NCBI GenBank assembly: GCA_007922225.1
Contig: ML679969.1
Span: 2,703,236-2,767,235 of the forward strand
Length of the DNA stretch: 64,000 bases
Source of the DNA: Emydura subglobosa
Taxonomy: Eukaryota > Chordata > Testudines > Chelidae
Direction: 5' to 3'
Within the stretch, counting starts at the first letter, position 1; every line of letters starts with the position of its first letter. The translations under genes and the position numbers were made by a program. Below, piece by piece: positions 20,780 through 32,609 of the stretch. The notes under the pieces were generated by a model. It had not been told where the DNA came from, did not search any database, and saw nothing but the letters and a program-made list of their open reading frames with translations.

Positions 20780-22420
20780 ACCTCAGGCTTTAAATAAGAG
20801 CTTCCGGTTACATGAATTAATGGTATTTACATGTGTCAAAGAGCTGTCTATCTTAGGATTTTATACTGCTGCCCATCACCATAGTATCTGGGCTCCTTCC
20901 ATGTAAAATCAATAGCATTGTGAAGACCTTAGTGGACTTCATGGCATGTCTGGCACGTCTCTCTTTTCAGGGAAAACTCAGCCCGGGGCACGGATTTCGA
21001 TCTGGATAATTCTGTTAACTTTTTTTTTGCAGGGGTTTCAGAGTGGGTGGTGGTGAGAGTCATCAGAGTTGAAGATTAGAACCACATCATAATTACGTTT
21101 TAGTTCATATATTGGTATAATGAAGAATGTGCAATAGGAATTATTTGCCAGGAGGGTAAATAATTAGAGGATCAAGAATTACTTCTCTCCACTATGCCCC
21201 CCCCCCCTCCCGGCCTTTAGAATCCTGTCCTTATGACCCTAATAGGGAGACAGAGAACGAGGCACGAGTTGTTGAAAAGGGGGATATTTGGGAAGCAAAG
21301 AGGGGGGAAATCTTTTGAGTCCCAGTGTGCTTTGTGTGGAAGAGGTTTCTGGTTATTCAATATAATGTCCAGGTGATCTAAAAATATAGAGATTTCCGAG
21401 TCTTTCTCGCAAGGAGACTATAAAGCCCTTTGCCTGACAAAAAGGAAACCATCAGGGCAAGCATTTAAAGAATAAAGAACTGCACCTGATCGGTACTGAG
21501 CCATGGGGAAAGCATGAGCATCTGTTTCAGCCTCAGCCATGTGAGTAGCTGGGACCCATGTTACCGCAGCACGCTGATGTAAGCAAGGTCTGAGTTGCAT
21601 GCCACCTGCTCAGCAGCTGAAAGGGGGGGCACTTTATTTGCATGGGCTTTGTATTTGCATGAGTACAATTAAGTACTCAGCATATTGCAGACGAAATGGT
21701 CAACATGTCTGATGTTGTGTTACACGTCACTTTTGTGTTAACTGCAGGGGTAATGAAATGTTGTCCCTTGATTATATGAACAAATGGCTGCAGATCTGTG
21801 TTTAGCCTGTTCTGATGAAAAATCCACTCATCTAAACAGAGCCGAACAAGGGTGGTAGATGGATGTTCCAGCATTGTAGGGTAGCCGGGAGAGAATGAGA
21901 CGTTTCCTGTTGAGATTGCACTAGCCCTGGCAAAGGCATGGATTGCCTGACTATCTCCTCCCACCGTTAAAAGATAGAATGAATTATTCCTCCTGGAGTC
22001 TTGTTTGGTTAAAAGCAGGGACATTGCTCCTGTGTCAGCAGAAGGTTTCCCTAGGAGCTGAAAGCTGAAATTCACTAAGAACTGAAATCATGAGAGGAAC
22101 TGGGAAACCTTGACTTACAAGCGGCAGAGAGGAGCCAGGAGTGTGTGGTGCTTGCAGACGGCGGGAGCCAGTAAGGGGAACTCGGTGAGGCCCAGAGGTG
22201 GCAGGAGGCAGCAGCGGAGAGGAAATAGTCAAGCCCACATCCGGGCTGAGCCCCTACCTGAGAGGTGGATGCTGCAACTATGACGATGAGTACAGGGGAA
22301 AGCAAGGCAAAGGACAGGCCCCCTTACTCTGGTGTGGGTTCAGCTCATGGAGTCCATGAATTCAGATTGCACTGGTTCCAAAACCGGTGCTGTGTTCCTT
22401 CCGTCCTTTTAATAAAAGGT
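20780..22420. other. Intergenic, no recognised element
   Basis: AT-rich at 21020-21180 and otherwise of mixed composition. No repeat family was assigned and no gene seen. A C-run lies at 21198-21207. Confidence 0.45.
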
Positions 22421-22424
22421 TTAC

Positions 22425-22610
22425 TGTCTACACTAAGGGGACGTCGGATCAATCGATCCGGAAGTCGACTTGTTAAAACCACCCCCTCAAGTGGCGCAGC
22501 GCCACCACGCACAGCGGAAGTTAAGAAGTCAACGGGAGTTACGCAGGTTAGCTTGCGTAACTCCCGTCGACTGCCGCTGAATTTTAAGGTAAGCGTAGAT
22601 CAGGCCTTGG
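22425..22610. repeat. GTCTACACT-family repeat with long hairpin
   Basis: It begins 'actgtctacactaagg' and ends 'gcgtagatcaggccttgg', the family's inverted termini. Inside, the arms 22528-22545 and 22554-22571 pair with 17 of 18 matches around an 8-nt loop. CpG and GTCGAC content is high for the surroundings, which suggests a relatively young copy. Confidence 0.7.
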
Positions 22611-22614
22611 ACTC

Positions 22615-23190
22615 TGTGCTAGCGAGAGGAAGCATTGTGTTTTGGGAGCACCCAGGGGATAGTGTGTGATTTCCCAGGTGACTGGGTGGGGGCTTGAGCC
22701 GGTTTCGTTCTGTATCATTAACAGGAACCCCTAGATATAGAGCCCGGCCCTTTGCTGCTGCCGGCTCTGCCTGACAGAAGGGTTACATACAGATCTGCTT
22801 CAAGCAGTGTTCAGTTAGTACTGATTATCCTCAAGCATTTCCTCGCCTCTCCGCTGTCCAGCGGTAGTGAGAAGTGACAGTGCGTCTTGTATGCTTCCAG
22901 ACTGTACCGCCACGGGCCTGCATCAATGCAGAGAAATGCTAATGGAGGGGGGAATAATCGGAGTGTAGCGCAAGAGCAGTGATCTCTCTCTCGGTCTTTC
23001 TCTCTCTCGCAGAAGTGGTTTGATCCTACCCAAGGAGAAGGCTTTTTCTATGCTGTAAACTGGAAGTGTCTTCTAATGGTATCCCTTGCTGTGCCAGCAC
23101 TCGAGGGGACGGCTAGGGAGCCAGGGGAGACCGGACTTCCCCATGGTTATTCCCTTCAGCGACTTCTCTTAGGAACAACTAAGGGATGGG
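22615..23190. other. Intergenic, no recognised element
   Basis: A (TC)n-rich pyrimidine tract lies at 22983-23010. It is followed by CGCAG, but no exon-like sequence could be supported after it. Confidence 0.4.
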
Positions 23191-23194
23191 GTGG

Positions 23195-23292
23195 AATGAT
23201 TTAGCTGGGGTTGGCCCTGCTTTGAGCAGGGGGTTGGACTAGCTAGACGACCTCCTGAGGTCCCTTCCCACCCTAATCTTCTGTGACTCCAT
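23195..23292 (+). repeat. CR1 LINE 3' end
   Basis: 'gctttgagcagggggttgga', 'ctagctagacgacctcctga' and 'ggtcccttcccaccctaatc' are followed by 'ttctgtgactcc', the worn terminal octamers. Sense orientation, about 100 bp. Confidence 0.85.
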
Positions 23293-23499
23293 GAACTAGC
23301 CTTTGACCTGTTGTGCTTGCATGCAACTCAGATGTGCTGTACTTCGCTCCTAAGTGGAGTGGGAAGCTTCTCGACAAAGAGAGATTGAAGAGGAGACACG
23401 ATAAAGGGACACAGACTAATAAATTATCATGGGTGGTAATAGAAATGTACAGGTGGGAAAGTTAAGAAAAGCACAGCTTGAAAACTTATTGGAGTTTGA

Positions 23500-23760
23500 T
23501 TTATGCATATTTACTTTTTATATTTTGACGTGATGTTGAGAATTTGTGCTTTGACTTTTTAAATCTTAATGTTTACTGTCATTAAATAATGATTGTCTGA
23601 CCCCCTGAAATTTCCCGCCACTCTGAACATTTTCAATCAGTGGGGAAAAAAAATTTAAATGCTGAAAACCCATAATTTTGTGCAACTGAAAATGTAAATG
23701 AATTAAAAATAGAAAAAATACTTTAGAACTAACATTGTTATTATCTGTTGCAATTACCCT
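23500..23760. repeat. AT-rich interspersed element
   Basis: Long AT-rich block with 'aatttcccgccactctgaac', 'attttcaatcagtgggg' and 'gcaactgaaaatgtaaatga'. It resembles the AT-rich family at 29215-29545 but is more diverged. Confidence 0.35.
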
Positions 23761-23856
23761 CCCACCCCACCCCCAAAATCAAATTCTTCCAACCTTAATC
23801 CTGTATTTTATTTGGATAACAAGACAACACTGACATGTCACTTTTAGTCACAGAAT

Positions 23857-24103
23857 AATTATTCTTTGTATTCTGGTGGTGCCTGCAGGTTGCAACTACT
23901 GTTGAGGTCCCATTGTGCTAGGTGCTGTTCATAATGCAGGAGATGGTCAGTCTAAATAGACAAGATACACAGCAGGTGGGAGGGTAAAGACGGGGGAAGT
24001 AACTTGCGCTGATGGGCTGTGACCATGGCCTAGAGGACAAAATAGAACCCATGTCTCTGGCCTTTAGTCCAGTGACCTACCCACTAGATCATGCTGCCTT
24101 CTA
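23857..24103 (-). repeat. MIR/CORE-type SINE, nearly full length
   Basis: Antisense order: 'attattctttgtattctggt', 'cccattgtgctaggtgctgt', 'agtctaaatagacaagatac', a worn core, 'aatagaacccatgtctctgg', and 'acctacccactagatcatgc' from the tRNA head. Both ends of the element are recognisable. Confidence 0.85.
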
Positions 24104-24429
24104 AAGAAAGGCCCTGAAATATGATCTGCAAACTATACATATGAACGGAGATGGGGAGGGGTTGTATTTCTCTCCCCCGTTGAAATGCTTGTTTCCAGGA
24201 TAATTATTAGCCTGTAATGTTGTTTTACCCTAAACTATTGATCTGCACTCTCAGCATTGATGCTAGCTCAGCGTAATTTTTGCCTCGGAATGCAAACAGG
24301 GAAAGCATCACCACTATGCTACTGTAGCAGCTGGTTAACTGTGACCAAAAATGTAATGAAGATCGAGCGTATCTAACAAACTGAGCGTGTGGGCACCCAC
24401 TCAGTTCAGGAAAACTCCACCTGTATTTC

Positions 24430-25140
24430 CCCTCTGGGCTCCCGGCTTCTCAGCTGTCACTTCTCTTGGGTGAAGACCCTAATCTCTTTCCCTCCGGATG
24501 GGGTTTTTCCACACTGCACAGTTCCCTGCCAACACTGTGATATCCCCAGCAAGCCAGACTGACAAAACAGGCCAGCGTCTCTACTTTGCTTTCTCTCTGA
24601 AGGCTTTGAACACCTGTCCGTGCCAGCAGCCACAAGTTCCCACACAACTTTATTTTTTTTTTTGTTAGCAAGCACATTTATTCTTAAGGTGAAAGCATAT
24701 TAACAACAATAAAAACATGCATGCCTGCTGAAAAGCTTACCAGCGGTCACCCCAACTCCTGCCTCAGGTCTGGCAGGTGTCAGTCCTTCAAAACCCACAG
24801 CTGGGTTTTCCCCCTAGTTACAAGTTCATAACTGTCTCAGATTCAGAACCAGAACAACCATGAAGAGTTCAGTCTATCTTTGTACAGCTTGGGCATTTGA
24901 TCTTAGCCTCCTGTATCAGGTGATCAGCAGACAAAGCCCCACTCCTCAGGGCTGTGATGGGAGCTTGAGTCACTAGGGTGCTGGCTTTGCCTTTGAGCTG
25001 GGTGATGGCCTCTCAGACAGTGGTGTTGGCTCCATGCTGATTCAAAGGAAACAGCAGCACCCCCCAGGTTACTGTGGGGACAGCCGGGTGACCAGCCATG
25101 GCTAGAGAAGGCGCAGGCTGTCAGAACTACGGGGCACTTG
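24430..25140. repeat. Unclassified repeat-like block
   Basis: It includes a T-rich run at 24650-24663, 'gcacatttattcttaaggtg' and 'caataaaaacatgcatgcct', then 'ccacagctgggttttccccc'. I associate this sequence with multicopy turtle sequence, but the class and limits are unknown. No protein is recognisable. Confidence 0.3.
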
Positions 25141-26400
25141 GGAGTATCCCCAAGAAGGTGCTGACGTTGAGCAGACTGGAGTGGCTGCTTTCGTGCTTTC
25201 GACTCAGACATCTGCCTCGGGAGACAGCCTTGCTTGCGCATTGACCGGGCCCTCCGCTGACGTGTCAGGCTCGGAGAACTCCTCAAGGTCACGCACAGCA
25301 GCTCCGGCGGCAGCTCTCTTGAAGGCGTCCTGTCCCAGCAGGCCTGGGGGCTGCCTGGCTTGCAAAATGGCAGCACCAGGTGGCATGAACACAGGTGTAT
25401 TACGGGGCAAGCGCACGTCTAGCTGAGGGAGCCGTTTAGGGGCAGGGCAGGCTTCACACGTCCATGTGAGGAGAAGGGCCGGAGAGCATTTGCAATCCAG
25501 GAAGGCAACAAACAGCCCAGTGAGGAGCGAGCATCTGCTTGGACAGTCTTTAACTAGCTCAGCTTTCTGGGGAACCATGCATCACATTGCCAGGAAAAGG
25601 GATTGGGAACGTGCTACGAGGTTTACGAAGGGGAATCGCTCTCCCTTAAGGTGAGAGACGTCAAAGCCATGTTCAGAGCCCAGCAAGCTGATAGGTGCCT
25701 CCGTGAGGATCGAAGGAGAAAACCAGCAGAGAGCAAGCTGTGTTCTGCAGGGGGTGCTGGTCGGGGGTGGGCAGAGGTGACATCTAAGGGACGCAGAAGG
25801 CGGGATAGAATACAGATGTCTGGCCCTGTCTCAGGCAGGAGGAAAGGGAATACAAGCTTGATACAGCAAAGGAGGTTCGTGTTAGCAGGAATGACTGATG
25901 GCTGCGGCCCTCACGTCACAGCTGCTCATCTCCTGCTACTTGATCAGCTGGTCTAGGGCTGTGTGTCTCTGTGAAGTCCCTTCTTTCTCCCTGGCGGTCC
26001 CCTGTGTTCGAACAACTCTCTTAAAACTATGATTAAGTACAAAACTCCCACAATTTTTGTTACTGTTCTTTTAACCAGCTTTTGGTGTCTCTTTAACCAT
26101 TCAAAACCAGAGCTGTTGCTGGGTTGCAATTTGTGCATGTAGGTCACATGATATTGTTTGGTTTTTTTTTTCCCTTGGCAGAGTATAACCGTTCTGTGAG
26201 CAGGGCTAGGTGTGAATATGTGACAGCTGACATCAGGGATTTAACTAGGGACCTCCAAAGCGAAAAGCATGATCGATTAGAGCATCAACCAAAGAGCTAA
26301 TGTTTGTAACCAGGAGCTGTAGCAGATTCACATCCTCTGGGATGGATGGACAGAGAGCGTGTCTCTCTCAAATGTTCACAGAAAGCAGATGTTAAATTTT
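25140..26400. other. Intergenic, no recognised element
   Basis: Several unsupported frames of 80-150 codons overlap on both strands. No repeat landmark was assigned. Confidence 0.4.
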
Positions 26401-26427
26401 TGTATTCTTGTGCATGCTTAAAATTTG

Positions 26428-26479
26428 CTTTCCACAAACATTCATGCTAGTGCATCTTGATTGCACTGTTTGTGGAAAG
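26428..26479. repeat. Perfect 13-bp inverted repeat (hairpin)
   Basis: The arm CTTTCCACAAACA at 26428-26440 is exactly complementary to TGTTTGTGGAAAG at 26467-26479. Within the loop, GTGCA and TGCAC form a second short stem. It could be a MITE remnant or a structured RNA locus. Confidence 0.8.
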
Positions 26480-27750
26480 TGAATAGGAAAGTGATGAGGC
26501 CTCAGCCAAAGTGAATTCTCTTAACAATTCAGATGAACGTGTGTGCACTTTTGTGCCATTTATTTAGTTCTACAGTCATTTGTTAGAGGGTAGGAATGGC
26601 TCCTTTGATTATCACCTTCTGTGGGTGAGAGTGAAACAGCGGCAAACCACACTATGCTCTTTTTTGTCTGGTTCTTCGCTGCAAAGCCGCTTGAGGGATC
26701 AGGGCGAAAGGGCTGACCGCAGATGAGACAGTGCAAGAAATTCGAAAGCAGTTGGAGGAGACAACACGGGAGAGAGAACCAGAAAATCTGCCTCTGCCCA
26801 ACATGATTTGTCCACAGCAGAAGGAAGCGAAGATCGATGTGCCCAGCATACCTCGCAGGAGGAAGATGAGCAGGCCTGCTCTGCATATAAATGCACCAGT
26901 TCTCTGTAACATTTATCATTTCATTCCCACATTTTTGCATCCCACATTCCCAAAAAGCCAGGCTGCCGCATGCTCCACGCGTGCGGTACCATGCAAAGAC
27001 TGGAGTCCTGTGTCTGGAACTGTCCTTCTTCGCAGCCGGTTTCATTTCGGGGGAGACCAAAAGGATTATGATGATGAGGGTCTCCTCTGTGGGAGAGCAG
27101 GTAGTCCCCAGCACAACCCTTCGTATGTTTATATCCCTCCCACAGGTGTGTTACGTGTTTTAATTAAAAATGAATCACTGTGGAAAGAAAATGAATCGAA
27201 GCCTCAGCTTCCTTGACAGAGACCGATGCTCGAGTTCCCATCAGCACTGACGCCTGCAGCAGTGACTCGCCTTCAAAAACGAAGCATGGGTGGGCTCACC
27301 TCCCCAAGCTCTGCGCCAGGTTCAACAGCATGCAATGATTTCATAGCCACCTAGACTGCATGTCCATTAATACCATGCCAATGACCAAGGAAGGATCGTG
27401 GGAGCAGGGCTGTGCTGTAAGAGCTGAAGAAAAGTCTTCGGTGGCTAGTGTAGAATTAGGGCTTATATGTCTCCCTTTAGGAAAATGAGAGGAAGCAGAA
27501 GGGAGCATGATTGATCGTATGTCGCCCCCATCAGCATGCTATCTGAGTGCCACCATCCCGTAGAGAGAGATGACGCCCATGCAGATGTCCACACGTACGT
27601 ACATGGGTGGCAGTGTTTCTGTGCCAGCCAGGTGAATGAATGTGTCTTGGCAGCTCTGTGACCGTCTCTACACATTAGAGATCAGGATAACTTAATTTGG
27701 GGGGTGGGGCAGATTATCACACACGGGCCTTCTGCAGGGTTCTCCTACCT
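26480..27750. other. Intergenic, no recognised element
   Basis: A 184-codon minus-strand frame (26560-27114) and a 161-codon plus-strand frame (26731-27216) overlap; neither shows a recognisable domain. No repeat was assigned. Confidence 0.4.
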
Positions 27751-27754
27751 TTCT

Positions 27755-27838
27755 CTGCGGCATCTGGTGCTGGCCATTGGCAGAGACAGGATACTGCATT
27801 GGATGGACGCTGGGTCTGATCCAGCGTGCTGAGTCCTA
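27755..27838 (+). repeat. CR1 LINE 3' end
   Basis: 'ctggtgctggccattggcag', 'agacaggatactgcattgga' and 'gggtctgatccagcgtgctg' form a worn sense CR1 tail. Confidence 0.75.
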
Positions 27839-27839
27839 A

Positions 27840-28850
27840 ATATCTAAGCCTCAGGCCCCAGCTAAATCCTTAGGGCAGAATGGGGAGGATTTTTTTGTAG
27901 ATTTAAAGACAAAGGTCCAGATGGCAAATGAACTGGGACACTTTTATTGCTGGGGACTTTTATTCAGAGTCCCCCAGCAGGGGAAGGACCTGGTTGGTAT
28001 TTGCCAACCTCACCCACTCTTAGATCTGCCCCTGTGGTACTCATACATTTTCTCCACCTTTTAAAGGACTGGCATCCCATGTAAGCTCCCTAGGGAGGGT
28101 GGATGCCTGCTATTCAGCCTGGGGGTTATCTCCACGCATGCCTTTACATTTTACCACCTTGTTTATGCAACTCGAGCTTACCAGTGTTCAAGATGGCAAG
28201 CTCCATTTAACATTAATGACCGCAAACTGCTCTGAAGTGTGGAGGGAAAGAGGGGGGAAAAGAGCAAGCAGAGATATCACGCCTAAGGCTGCAACAAATA
28301 TTCCAGCTTCTTAAACGCTCTGAACCAGTGCAAAAATACTAGTTGCAAATTCCCCTTTGCCCATCGTCTGCAAATCCACTAGCAGGCTGCAATTGGCTGT
28401 AATTGTCTGTCTCTGTTCCCTAATCCCCCAGAACACGGTTTGTCCAGTAGGCAGGAATCCTAAAGAGGAGAATAAACTTCTCAGTTTTCAACTTACAGGT
28501 GTTTTTCTGAGCCCTGAGCCGTGCTGTTCTCAGTGATACGGCTCATGAACCATTGCAGGGAGAGAGGGTTGGATTTATAGCACTCCACTGAGGAAAACGA
28601 GAGGAGATATTTACAGTAGCAGTGTGACAAGCACGGAGTGAGGGAATGGAGATGAACGATATTGGCTCCTCAGACACCTGCGATTTGTAGAGCTGGTGAA
28701 TATAGCGCAGTGAAAGGCATTCCTGCTGCCTTCTGACCCTCCACTGCACCTGCAACTCTTGGGTTTAGAGCAATATTTGTTGTTACTCATAATACTTTGC
28801 ATTGATACAGCACCATTCACAAAGGTCTCATCATGCTAGATAAAAGATGA
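27840..28850. other. Intergenic, no recognised element
   Basis: No gene or repeat identified with confidence. Confidence 0.4.
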
Positions 28851-28852
28851 AG

Positions 28853-29050
28853 GATGGGCTTGTGGTTTAGACCCAGGCATAGAATTCAGAGGATCTGGTT
28901 GAATTTCCAACTCTGCTACTGACTCACTGTGTGATATGGGCAAGTTACTTTAATCTCTCTGTGTCTCAGTTCTTCATCTGTAAAATGGGGATAACACACC
29001 CTTTCTCTCTTCAGGGCAGGGACATCTCTCACTCCGTGTATGTGCGGCAC
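28853..29050 (+). repeat. MIR/CORE-type SINE
   Basis: 'gatctggttgaatttccaac', 'tgggcaagttactttaatct', 'ctgtaaaatggggataacac' and 'agggcagggacatctctcac' occur in sense order. The tRNA head is worn. Confidence 0.85.
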
Positions 29051-29222
29051 AATGGGACTGCTCAGCTGCTCTATACAAATAACAAAAGTAATTTTACACT
29101 GGGGTACAGAGAGATGAAATGACTCGCCAAAGTTCACGCAGCAAATCAGTGGCAGCACACTGGAGCCCAAGTCTGCTGATGGCCCGGTCCTCTGCTCTGA
29201 CCACTGGACCATACTGCCTAGG
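29050..29222 (-). repeat. MIR/CORE-type SINE, inverted partner
   Basis: Antisense order: 'agagagatgaaatgactcgc', 'caaagttcacgcagcaaatc', 'agtggcagcacactggagcc', then 'ctgaccactggaccatactg' from the tRNA head. It abuts the preceding + copy, forming a tail-to-tail pair that could fold back in a transcript. Confidence 0.85.
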
Positions 29223-29545
29223 GCTGAGTGGAAAACGGTTTTCCCATCCTGTCAGAATTTTTGACATTTTGAAAAAATTTCCCATCTGGAATCAGGAGGA
29301 AAAGTCAAAATGTTTCACAAACTGAAAATCCAAAAAAAAAGTGGGGCATTTTCTTTCAAAAATTTCCCAAGGTCCACTTTTGATCTTTAAAAAACCTTTC
29401 TTAAATGTAAATTAAGTTAAATTTTGAAATGAAAAAATCATTTTGAAACAAAACTCCCAAGCTTTTCATTTCCAAATATTGAAAGAGGACCTTTTCTCCT
29501 CAAATTTTTTAGAGTAAAAAAAAAAAAAAGAAAAAAAAGTTTTGT
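29215..29545. repeat. AT-rich interspersed element with A-run
   Basis: Begins 'tagggctgagtggaaaacgg' and continues with 'atttttgacattttgaaaaa', 'gtcaaaatgtttcacaaact' and 'tgaaatgaaaaaatcatttt'. An A-rich run ends it at 29517-29538. The same texture and an 'aaccagccct' end occur at 62040-62490, so one terminus is probably AGGGCTG. Confidence 0.5.
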
Positions 29546-30520
29546 TGAAGAATTCCTGTGATGCTGCCTCTCACTCAGAATGAGGCAGTGCGTTACAAGC
29601 ATAACAGCTGTGTTTAGCAAGAAGTCAGCTGAGATTAGTTGAAACTGTACCACGATTCAGAGAAACCACCCTCAAGTGATGCTCCTGACGCAGAACAAGT
29701 TACAATCAGTGCCTGTTACTGCCCCTTTGTGAGGGTAGCAGCGTTCAAACCTAGGAACTCCAACACCATCCTCTTCTACGTAAGTGAAAGGAGCAACCCT
29801 GTTAACCGATAGCTATGGTAGGCTATTATCCTCTTATTTAGAGTAGCCGCTCGAATGGGAATGACCCACATTTTGTTTGTTACATTACGCCAGCATCTTT
29901 GCAATATTTTGGGCTGTAAAAAGGACCGCACTGAGTGGTTAAAAAATGAAAGAGCGGTTCCCATTGGAATGGAACAAAGCAATACGTGGAAATGTTCCCT
30001 TTGGCCTGAGCTTCTGCAATAGCTTGTTCCTACGGAATCTAAACGTGGGGCTACCTTTGTGCAGGCGATGCCCCTTTAATACTTTCAGGGGCGGGGAGCT
30101 CTTGCACAGCTCAGGGGAGAGATGTTCGGACCTGTGCTAGGAATGGCTGATGGCTCTGTGGGTTACCACAGGGTTGGAGGTGGCCAGGGAATGTTGGCAT
30201 CTTGCAAGAGGTTGATAGAGAATCGCCAAAGCCATTTAACAGCTGCGTCCGGAAGCTGTACAGGCTGTGCACGTGTGTGTGTGTGGTGTGTGTGTGTGTG
30301 TGAGCACACACCAACACTGTCTGATCTCAGAGTAAAGGCTGGAGGGGGGCGGATGGTTGAGAGGAGAGAGAGTCTAAACTCAAAACCAAACCAAGATCTT
30401 TGATTTCAAAGGAAACACATTTTTGCCAAGGGGAAAGGATGAAAGCTTGTTTGCTGGGCAGGATCCAGGAGTGCAGCGGGCATGTTCCTCAGGCGGCCAG
30501 CCCGGGTGTCTCGACTTCGG
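29546..30520. other. Intergenic; TG microsatellite at 30273-30302
   Basis: No gene recognised. An interrupted (GT)n repeat at 30273-30302 is the only clear element. Confidence 0.45.
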
Positions 30521-30735
30521 CTATGTCTGCACCCCAGCAGGGAGGTGCAATTCGTGCCCATCCTAGCCCGGCTTCAGATAGCACCTGCAAATAGCTGCCT
30601 GGCTCCAGCAGGGCGGGTGTCGGCTCATTTTCAGTGCACTGGTTCAAGCAGAGCTGGCGTCTGCACATCTGCCCGAGCTGGGAATGACACCTCCCGGCAG
30701 CAGTGTGTGCATACAATTAGCGTGTAGAGTACCCA
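30520..30735. repeat. Palindromic repeat ('ggctatgtctgcac' family)
   Basis: 'cttcggctatgtctgcaccc' opens the element. Later come 'tgcccgagctgggaatgaca' and 'cctcccggcagcagtgtgtg', and the left 'gggaggtgcaattcgtgccc' mirrors 'gctgggaatgacacctccc'. These are the arms of a large palindromic repeat I know from turtles. Confidence 0.5.
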
Positions 30736-31035
30736 TGCTTGCTTTGATGTGGCTGGTAGAGTTGGATGGGGCATAGGGTGGAGGTTGGTCAGTGAGATCA
30801 ACCCACCAGCCCTTCCCCCCTCCAACTAATGCAGACTGTGATGCTTTACACTGACTAGCACCTTGTGCCATGCATAGTCCCATTGGCTTCAAGGGAATGG
30901 AAGAGTCACAATTAATTTCCTTCAGCCTGCGCTGGCTGATGTCTCTCCAAACCCGGCCGAGTTATGGAAGGCACTGACAGCTATGCTGCTAGCAAAACCC
31001 ACCCCGCATGTTAGCCTCCACTTCTCCTACCTTGA

Positions 31036-31053
31036 TTTTTTTTTTTTTTTTTT
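31036..31053 (+). repeat. Homopolymer T tract (18 T)
   Basis: Uninterrupted T run, then 'aacattactttttcttag'. No retroposon body was recognised beside it. Confidence 0.9.
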
Positions 31054-31584
31054 AACATTACTTTTTCTTAGTTTTTTTGGAGACTAGTCAAAGATGATCC
31101 AGGAGGCTGGTGAGCACAGGTGTTGTGTGAGCATCAGACACCAGGATGTGTTCCACTTTCCACACTAAATGCTTTTCCTTGTTTCTAGTTCAAATGAAAA
31201 GCCGAAAACGCTTGTAGCCTGTCCAGGTGACTGGCTGCTGATTAAAATCATTGTGAAATCAGGCTGTGCTAAAGCAGTCGTCCTTCTGCTTTACCGATTT
31301 CTTGGAAATCCACCAGAGGCAGCTAAGAAAACTTCATGCAGGCAGAGGTGACTGAACGACCAACCTAACGCTATCTGCCTGGTAGGATGCAAAAATCATT
31401 GCCACCGAAAGGCTGGCTGGGGCCCCATGTGATAAGAGTGGGTGGGATCTGTCCAGTGCCTGATTGCTAGGAGACTGCCCCACCACGATCCAAAGCTGGC
31501 ATAGAATTGGGCCCTTTGGTTGGCAACCTCAGCAGAGAGGCGGGGTGAGCAACGGGCACGGATCCGTGTTACCTTTACAACTGG

Positions 31585-31750
31585 GTAATGCTTTTTTCAT
31601 CCGAAACCTTTTCCCCCTGAAAAATGCAGCTTCGGTTTGACCAGAACATTTAACGAGTTTGTCTTGAATTGGCTGCATTAGTTCAGCTGGAAAAAACAAC
31701 AACAAAAAATTAGAAAAAATGTGAATGCTTCATTTTGACGTTTTTGAAGC
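31585..31750. repeat. AT-rich interspersed element (fragment)
   Basis: 'catccgaaaccttttccccc', 'gttcagctggaaaaaacaac' and 'attttgacgtttttgaagca' have the texture of the AT-rich family. Assignment is weak. Confidence 0.35.
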
Positions 31751-31867
31751 AATGAAAACGGGGGGAGGCGGATCAGAGCCCAGCATCTGGTTTCATTTGG
31801 GCTGGAACCTGCCCACTTCGCAGTGAAGATGCAGGTACAGTCATGGGTGCTGATAACCCCTGAAGTC

Positions 31868-32060
31868 TCATAGATTGTAAGGTCAGAAGGGATCACTATG
31901 ATCCTTGAGTCTGATCTCCTGCACAATGCAGGCCACAGAACCTCACCCACCCACTCCTGGGATAGACCCCTAACCGATGACCGAGTTACTGAAGTCCTAA
32001 AATCATGGTTTAAAGACATTCCACAACTGCCCCTGGAAGGACACGTTCTCCCACAAGGGA
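31868..32060 (-). repeat. CR1 LINE 3' fragment
   Basis: 'tcatagattgtaaggtcaga', 'agggatcactatgatccttg', 'tctgatctcctgcacaatgc' and 'aggccacagaacctcaccca' form an antisense CR1 3' end of about 190 bp. Confidence 0.85.
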
Positions 32061-32600
32061 CAGGGAAAGAATCCTAGAGCATCTCGGCCCGAAAAAGCAC
32101 CTGCCCCCAGACACGCAGGGGCAAGCGCAGAACCAGTGCGGGAGGTGGTGATTTGGGCAGGGCTTTGCAGGGGGGGATGCTCAGGCCTAGGCTAGGCTAA
32201 CTCGGGTCCAGTCACGCAGGTTAACTGTGCCGCGAAGACAGACCCTGAGACGGTTGCCTTGATCAGCACCGGTGAAGAAATATCTCTCCCCCTTTGCCTG
32301 GGACAGTGCTGTGTGGGGCAGCTCTCTTTGTCAACTCTGTCCCCGTATCCTCATCTGTCACTGACGTCCGCAATGGAGACAGACACTGAAGTCCCAGTGG
32401 CCACGCTGGTGATGTAGTGCACGGCCAAGGCTCTGCTGTGTAGCGTGATTTCAATCCCCGGGTCCCGGCTTCTTGCTCCCCTGCGCTGCCAGCGGCTGGA
32501 AAGGCCGGGGAGGAGGGAGCAGTGAGCTCAGCTGCTGGAAACTGCTGCTGCTTCCTAGCAACCTCTGGGGCTGATTCAGAAGCAAAGTCAATGGACTCAG
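32060..32600. other. Intergenic, no recognised element
   Basis: GC-moderate sequence without an assigned repeat or gene. Confidence 0.4.
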
Positions 32601-32609
32601 ATGCAGTGG

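Noticed and set aside
22983..23040. Pyrimidine tract followed by CGCAG as a splice acceptor
   Set aside because: The sequence after it has no recognisable coding block and no convincing donor.
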